A stretch of DNA of 64,000 nt, from positions 43,699,392 through 43,763,391 of the forward strand of contig CM033732.1 of NCBI GenBank assembly GCA_019671005.1. The letters run 5' to 3'. The position numbers and the translations under genes were made by a program. Below the pieces are notes generated by a model that searched no databases, was not told the DNA's origin, and saw only the letters and a list, made by a program, of their open reading frames with translations. The DNA comes from Hibiscus mutabilis. Its lineage: Eukaryota > Streptophyta > Magnoliopsida > Malvales > Malvaceae. Of this stretch, positions 58,072 to 64,000 are shown piece after piece (position 1 is the stretch's first letter; each line of letters opens with the position of its first letter).

Positions 58072-59681
58072 TGATAAGTGTTCAAAAGTACTATTTTTAT
58101 TACCCATTTTACTCATATTATTGTTAGACTTAAGCTCATATTAGTTGTATAATTAGTCATTCATGCATTAATCTATGTTTCCTTCCATCGTTGAGCTTGA
58201 TTACATAACTTGGTAGTTTTTGTGGGAAAAGATGCTGCTTTGGTGTGTTTTGTGTGCATGTACAGGATCACTTGCCAAAGCAAGGCTAGAGCTAGTTGCC
58301 AGGGCAATGCATGAAGGAGATGTCGAGCTAGTTGCCAGGGCAATGCATGAAGGAGACGCCGAGTCAGTTGCCAAGGCAATTGTCGACAAAGAATAAGGTG
58401 ATATGGTAGTCGAAATTGATGACTAAACAATCCCAAGATGACGTGAAGCAAAGCTAAATCCCAAAGGAATTTGATTTCCATGAAGAGATTAAAGAAGAAT
58501 TAAATTCCAAGAAGATATGAGAAGTTCTAGTAGGAATATAATTATAATGAAGAATTATATTCTTTAAAGATAATTTAATTCCAACTTAACTTCCTCCTCA
58601 AAGAAAGACTTTAACCTAGCCCTATAAATTAGAGGCCATATCGTCAACTTGGAGGAGAGCAAGAAGAGAGGATTTTCGACAACTCCAAAGAGCAAGAAGA
58701 GAGGATTTTCGACAACTCCAAAGAGCAAGAAGAAAGGATTTTCGACAACTCCAAAGGGCAAGAAGGAAGAGATTTCGACAAGAGAGCAAGGGGGAGAGAG
58801 TTCGATTTCTTCTTCTTCTTCTTTGTTTCCATTAGATTCATGGTTTGGGGATTATTCTTTGTATATCTTTTGAACCCAACCATGAACTAACTTGATTGGT
58901 TGGGGTTATTGTGTTTTGTTGTTGTAAGAAACAATTGGATTTTGTTTAGGTAATAAGAGTTTGCACTTTTCTATTCAAGGTTTACTCATTCTTGGCTTTT
59001 ATTCTTGTTTGCGAGTGAATTGGGAGAGGATCTCGTAACTTCATCTATTTATCTAATATCGGGAGAGTTAGATTCAAGAAATGAATGAGTATGGTCTTTA
59101 TTCAATCTATTGATGGTGAAGATTAATCCGGCTTAGGAATAAGTTAAGGATTTCAACGGCTAAGAGGAGCGCAAGATTGGTTGTTGTTCACCCTTGATTC
59201 ACGCAGGGATGTATTATCAAGGCATGCACAAGTAGCTAGAGTTTCGACTTAGGGATAAGAAGAAACCATTGAAGAACGCTCTGCCGAACCTTGAAGTTGC
59301 TGCCCAGCCGCCCAAGTAGTTGCCCAGCTAGCCGCCCAGGCAACCATCGATTAGTTGCCAAGGCAACCCCGCTGTGCAAGTTGCCACGGCAACTGAGTTG
59401 CCCTTGCACTCTTTTACCAAGACGATCCAATCGGCTATCACACCTCAACTCACGATAACCTGGCCTATTTACTCTATTTTAATTTCATCTATTCTTTTAC
59501 TTTATTGCTCTTAGTTTTCTCGTTAATTAAAACCTCTATTATCAATTGTGTTTTTATTTTCATAGTGCAGTAACTTAAGCAAAGTGGCCCAAACCAATCC
59601 CTGTGGAGACGATACTCGTATCATTTTATTACTTGTGACGTGTATACTTGCACATTTGCGTAGCACTTATTACACGCAACA
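58072..59681 (+). repeat. 3' LTR of the Athila fragment (1610 bp)
   Basis: It begins TGATAAGTGTTC and ends TTACACGCAACA, in the orientation opposite to A and the solo LTR. It contains a 30-bp repeat with GCCAGGGCAATGCATGAAGG (three copies, 58282-58380) and the palindromes near 59340-59400. Confidence 0.92.
58661..58775. repeat. 33-bp minisatellite in the LTR of the Athila fragment
   Basis: GAGGATTTTCGACAACTCCA recurs three times at 33-bp spacing, with a fourth degenerate unit. The A and solo LTRs lack this expansion. Confidence 0.85.
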
Positions 59682-60246
59682 TTAGGTTTTATGTCCACGT
59701 GTTTAATTATTTTTACTTATTTTGTAATATTCATATTTTATGTTTTAATATCATGTCAATGTAAATTGTATATTTTATATTTTGCTTTTTAAGGTTGCAT
59801 AATGGAACATAAATTGTCAATGCGGTGCCCTTTTATTCGAGTGTAAACGGGGCCAGTATCAGGCGTAGTGATGGTGGTTGGGCGTTTACTCTCGGATAAC
59901 GGGGCTTTTGAAATTTACTCGCACTTATAACCAAATGTTAATTTAATCGTCACTTTAATCCGGAAAGTTCAATATTAATAAAGCGGTAATTATCAAAGTA
60001 CCAATTTTAGGCGGTGTGGGGGTGCTAATCCTTCCCCCATTCGTAACCGACTCCCGAATCCAACAGTTTTCAAATCTCTGGTTCTTACGGTGTCCGGCCT
60101 ACCTTAGTGGCCGGTAGAGACTCCATTTTTAAATAAAATGCATTTTTCTAAAAACCCCACGAGATAAATATTTTTAATACACTAAAAACCCCAAACACCT
60201 TAAAATCTCATTTTTTTAGCGAGAGAGATATCGCTACACACCCCTA

Positions 60247-60480
60247 ATTGTTGTACTGGTACGGGAAGCTTCGTATTGTTACTGATCGTACCGGTACCGA
60301 ATGCCTATTTTTGACACTTAAACCATTTTGAAAATGTTTGTTCAAGTCAAAAACACTTTAAAAAACTTTCAAACACATTTTTCAAGTTAAATGGACTTTA
60401 AATTAGATTTGCAATATTTGTTCAAGTCCAAAAATATTTTTCTTTGAGTTATATCAAAATAAAGATATCAACATATTATC
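60247..60480. repeat. Continuation of the inverted-repeat right arm
   Basis: TACTGGTACGGGAAGCTTCG and TACCGGTACC follow the end of the MITE directly. They continue the motif field that stopped at 43174 and are the reverse counterpart of 40740-41000. Confidence 0.5.
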
Positions 60481-61762
60481 TAGGTTAAAAATAAAATAAA
60501 TATTATTAAGAGATTATATTTAGAATGTTAAAAAATTAATATGTGCTATAATTATAATTTTTGGACTACAAAATATTTATGGATTATTATTTCATACATA
60601 AACGGTGAAAAAAATCACAAGAAAAATTGTAGGAATGATATATATCTTTATTTTTAATATAAATTAAAGGGAACATTACAACTATAGAATCTTATTCGTG
60701 AAATATTTTTTCTAACGTCTGTAAATGAAATAATTATATTGTATTTATATGAAATCTTATAATTATTGTTCCATGCATTGACAATGAATATTTTCTCACG
60801 AGTGGGCTTCTAATATTGTCGTGTGTTCTATTCAAGGGACTCTAATCCCAAAAATGAAACCAAACTCATGGGTAAAGCTTAACTTTTTAAAGTAGTTGGA
60901 ATTTATAACTATCTCATAAGCTTTTCAAATTTATTATATAAATTAAGGGTAATTGTTTTTGGAGTGTTCTGTAGCTTCGTAATTCTCTCTAAACTCTAAA
61001 TCTTAAACAATAAATAAAACACATTACAACATTAGAGATCCGTTTGTAAAACAATCACTTTTTGTACATGAAATAATTTTCCAAAACTTAATATTTTTAA
61101 CTATTTATATTTTATAAATGTCAATATACTGTTTTTAATATTTGAAATTATCAGATGTAATTAAAAAAATACTTGTAATTATCAATATTATAAAATTTTA
61201 ATATATTATTTTTACATTTGAAATTATCGGATATAATAAAAATATTATTTATAATGATAACAATCACTGTGAGACGAGCTTGGAAACTATGGGCTTTAAC
61301 CGTAAAATATATTTATTCTAAGAAACAGAAAAAAAAAAACTAAAATCTATCCATCGGCTGAAATTAATAGTTGCTCAATTTTGTATAATTAATTTTAATT
61401 ATTTGTTATCTTCGAAAATGCATATTTTAATTGGTTTAAATGCAAGTGGCATGTTAGTTGGTAGGGTAGAAGCTAGAATATTAATATAAAAGTCCACAGT
61501 TTGGGCATTCCCTCCAAAGACTTTGGATCATAGTAATAACATTTTTCAAGTTAAGCTAGTATTGTTTATTTATTTTAGTTTGGTGCTCTAATGTCTAGTG
61601 CCCAAGTACAGCAATTTGTGCTGTCACATTCAAAAACATTTATTATTATTATGATGATGATTATTATTATTAATTACTAGTGTTTATTTGTATAGCAAGT
61701 TGCATTTTTCAACTTATTAAAATAACATATTAAAAATAACAAAACCATGTTACATTTTTTTT
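60481..61762. other. AT-rich intergenic sequence
   Basis: Short AT repeats and an ATT/ATG tract at about 61638-61672. No gene, TIR pair or LTR recognised. Confidence 0.55.
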
Positions 61763-62513
61763 AAAGACTTCAATGAAAAATAGGTGCTTAAAATATATAT
61801 TTTTTTAATTTTAGGTGTTTAAATTACTTTTTTTTAAAATGTGCTTAAAGTTTCAACCGTTATAATTTTAGGTGCATGAAATTTCAACAGTTGCAATTTT
61901 AGGTGCCTGACCGTTAAAGGGTGTTAAAAATTGTTAACCAATCAATGCTTGACACGTGGTATGTTTATTTTATTTTTTTCAAAATTAAAAACTTAAAACA
62001 TTTTTTTCAAGTTTTCATAATTCCCTAATATTTGCAATTTTTACAAAATAGTCCCCAAATCCCTAAAATCTCTCAAACCCAAACCCCCAAATCCCACGTT
62101 CTACTCTGCTGTCATGTCGTTCATCATTTTCGGCGATGCCATGATGGGGAAATGACCTGCTAGGTTCGGTGACCAAAGGGGTAGGCTTAGGGGCGGCGAA
62201 AGCGGCGACAATTTGAAATTTGGGTTTGGGAGATTTTACGGATTTGGGGACTGTTTTGTAAAAATTGTAAAATTTTGGGAATTTATGAAAAAACTAAAAA
62301 TTCTGGGTGGTTTTCTTTTAAAAAATTTAAAAAATCAAATTAGTGTCATATGTCAAGCATTGATTGGTTAAAAAAAATTTAACACCCATTAACAGTTAGG
62401 CACCTAAAATTATAACTTTGAAACTTTGGGCACCTATTTTTACAAAAAATACTTTAAACACCTAAAGTTCAAAAAAGACATACTTTAAGCACCTATTTTT
62501 CATTTAAGCCTTT
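61763..62513. mobile_element. Long-TIR (Mutator-like) MITE
   Basis: Positions 61763 to about 61960 and the reverse complement of about 62320-62513 match over roughly 190 bp, sharing AATGAAAAATAGGTGCTTAA, TTAGGTGTTTAAA and CCAATCAATGCTTGACA. The centre is GC-richer with no transposase. A 9-bp TSD was not resolved. Confidence 0.7.
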
Positions 62514-63556
62514 TTAAAATGGTACAAGCATTCGTGTATGATATAATTAACCCAATGAACTAAAAATATCTTGAAAACAATGAGCTCATACGAGATTTTT
62601 GGCTCTTCTGAAATCATTTATTTTCGTACTCGTAGGGATAATTATACATTTAAATATTTTCAAATTCACATATTTTTTTTACTATAATAACAATACTAAT
62701 CGAATAAATATTCAATCAATTGTTAAATTAACGAATATTAATTACGGAATTTGTTGTGCATAAGTTAGTCGTAAATAGAATGGATCACCTTTGTACAAAG
62801 CAGAAAGTAATTGTCAAATATTCTATAGAGAAACCAAGCTACTGGGTGTCTTATTGTTGATGGTAATTAAGACTAACTTAACCAATTGAAATCGGTGTCC
62901 CCAAAACACCAAACCTACCGTCAGAAATTTATATGTAATATAATATAATATTGTATTACTCAACATTATTTATTAATTTAATTTTTCTTTAAATTTAGTA
63001 AATACCAACAATAAATTATATTTTTTAAGAATTAAAAATAATTTTATTATAAAATATTTTATTTTTAATATTTTTGCGGGATCATGACCCCACTAGTTCT
63101 ATCGAGATAATGGCATCCAAATTGATTAATTTTTTCGAAGTCTTTGATAAGGACTTTCCGTATTGTTAATATCTTCATACTTGATAGAGAGAAAAAGTAT
63201 AGAACGGCAGCAGGATTTTGAGAAAACAAAACTACGGATGACAACCTTTTATATGTGGGAGGGATTTACTTAGAATAGTTTAAAATTAAGCGATTTTTTT
63301 TATAGTTTTAGGATTTTTATAATAGGTATCTTGATAATTTAATTGTTAAATTTATTAATATTATTTTCATAAAACTCGTTAATTTTATTAAAAATAGGTA
63401 AAATTTAAAATTACAATGAGGGTGTACAACGTAAATACATAATATAAACATTTTTCTTATAAGTAATGAAACTAACTACTTAAGTCATACAAAAACTATA
63501 GGATAAAAAGATTAAAAACTTAACTAAAAAATTTAAATAAAAGATAAATACAAAAA

Positions 63557-63559
<3 letters not shown>
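62514..63559. other. AT-rich intergenic sequence
   Basis: No gene or structured repeat recognised. Confidence 0.5.

Positions 63560-63612
<53 letters not shown>
63560..63612. repeat. (TAA)n microsatellite
   Basis: About 17 uninterrupted trinucleotide units. Confidence 0.95.
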
Positions 63613-64000
63613 CGATAAACGGTAAAACTGTTAACAAGCCAAACAAAATCAAGGACGGTCAGAGAACTTTTATTCTGAAAAGAAACAAGATAAAATGAAG
63701 ATTCTAGAATTGTGAGAAAAGGGGAAAATATAGTAAATCATTTAGGTAAAAATGTAGGCCATGTTTTTGTTAACAGGCCAGGGTCGGGTACCCCTCTATT
63801 TTTATAGCCCAAGTAGCAACAAGTTGGCCATTGTTTAACCAATCTGTTACCAAAGCGGTCTTCACAATAACGGATTTTCTGTTACAATAACAAATTTGGT
63901 AACAAGCCTAACCAACCAAACTAACTTTCTCAACTGTTCAACATTCCCCTGCTTTCTCCCCCTACTTCAACGACACCACAGATCATTCTTTTGAAGGATG
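63613..64000. other. Right edge, unassigned
   Basis: The sequence becomes C-richer from about 63890 (CCCCTGCTTTCTCCCCCTAC), as 5' leaders often are. A gene could start beyond the edge, but none can be called. Confidence 0.3.

Larger units (their letters stand above)
55891..59681 (+). mobile_element. 5'-truncated Athila-like fragment inside the 3' LTR of element C
   Basis: It starts within the octapeptide minisatellite between RNase H and integrase. It continues through the integrase zinc module, the integrase C-terminus, the 3' UTR and PPT, and ends with an entire LTR whose terminal CACGCAACA is intact. The 5' LTR, gag, protease, RT and RNase H are absent. The env-position ORF seen in A is also absent. 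Confidence 0.85.
43739..60238 (+). mobile_element. Tat-lineage Ty3 LTR retrotransposon 'C', two decayed ORFs and no pol
   Basis: LTRs are 43739-46810 (3072 bp) and 53567-60238, the latter enlarged by a nested Athila fragment. Both run from TGTAATCACTC to GATATCGCTACA. The flanking duplication CACCC (43734-43738 and 60239-60243) is perfect. A PBS follows the 5' LTR and a purine tract precedes the 3' LTR. The interior (46811-53566) holds a coiled-coil ORF, a gag, and about 3 kb of non-coding tandem-repeat-rich 3' sequence. No protease, RT or integrase motif is readable, so movement would need a helper. Confidence 0.9.
53567..60238 (+). repeat. Element C 3' LTR, interrupted by an Athila fragment
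   Basis: The LTR sequence is 53567-55890 and 59682-60238. Compared with the 5' LTR, about 230 bp (equivalent to 46022-46252) are missing at the junction, and about 30 bp ending TTTGCATTTTAGG are duplicated just before the fragment. Confidence 0.88.

Noticed and set aside
1..64000. tRNA, rRNA or snRNA genes
   Set aside because: I saw no cloverleaf with A and B boxes or conserved rRNA/snRNA segments. The tRNA-like bits are only the short primer-binding sites of the LTR elements.

Overview
The window is plant nuclear DNA, most likely from a dicot. Cotton or another Malvaceae is my guess, from the style of the repeats and of the nitrate reductase; this is inference. It holds one intact host gene, a four-exon NADH nitrate reductase at 32665-35816 (+). 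Almost everything else is nested transposable-element sequence and AT-rich intergenic DNA.

Left block (1-29781). An old Tat-lineage Ty3 element, 'B', lies on the minus strand. Its 3' LTR runs off the left edge (1-1757 plus 13622-13956), its interior is 13957-26846 and its 5' LTR is 26847-29781. It keeps a primer-binding site, a polypurine tract, a gag zinc-knuckle relic and two minisatellite arrays, but no pol. Two elements are nested in it: an almost complete Athila-like element 'A' (1758-13621, minus, 5-bp TSD CCCGC) inside the left LTR, and a Del/Tekay-like solo LTR (19707-23522) in the interior.

Middle (29782-43738). A hAT-like non-autonomous transposon (30209-31262) and a fold-back element (about 31560-31890) precede the nitrate reductase promoter and gene. 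Downstream come a GC-rich island with a 29-residue ORF, a TRIM-like LTR element (37563-40387) split by a solo Athila-type LTR (38507-40000), and a large inverted repeat of Copia-LTR-like sequence rich in GTACCGGTAC-type motifs. A hAT-like MITE interrupts its right arm.

Right block (43739-60238). A second Tat-lineage element, 'C' (plus strand, 3.07-kb LTR, TSD CACCC), interrupts the end of that MITE. It carries two decayed reading frames (a coiled-coil ORF and gag) and no pol. A truncated Athila fragment (about 55891-59681) sits in its 3' LTR. After 60238 the inverted-repeat arm resumes, followed by AT-rich DNA with a long-TIR MITE (about 61763-62513) and a TAA microsatellite.

Nesting gives relative ages: B before A and before the Tekay-like LTR; TRIM before the solo Athila LTR; Copia-like arms before the MITE, then C, then the Athila fragment. 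The most unusual signals are a GTTGCC-NN-GGCAAC palindrome and an octapeptide minisatellite spread through the LTRs and three coding linkers of the Athila family, duplicated polypurine-tract modules in that family, and MYB3R (MSA)-type sites arranged as inverted repeats in the LTR of C.
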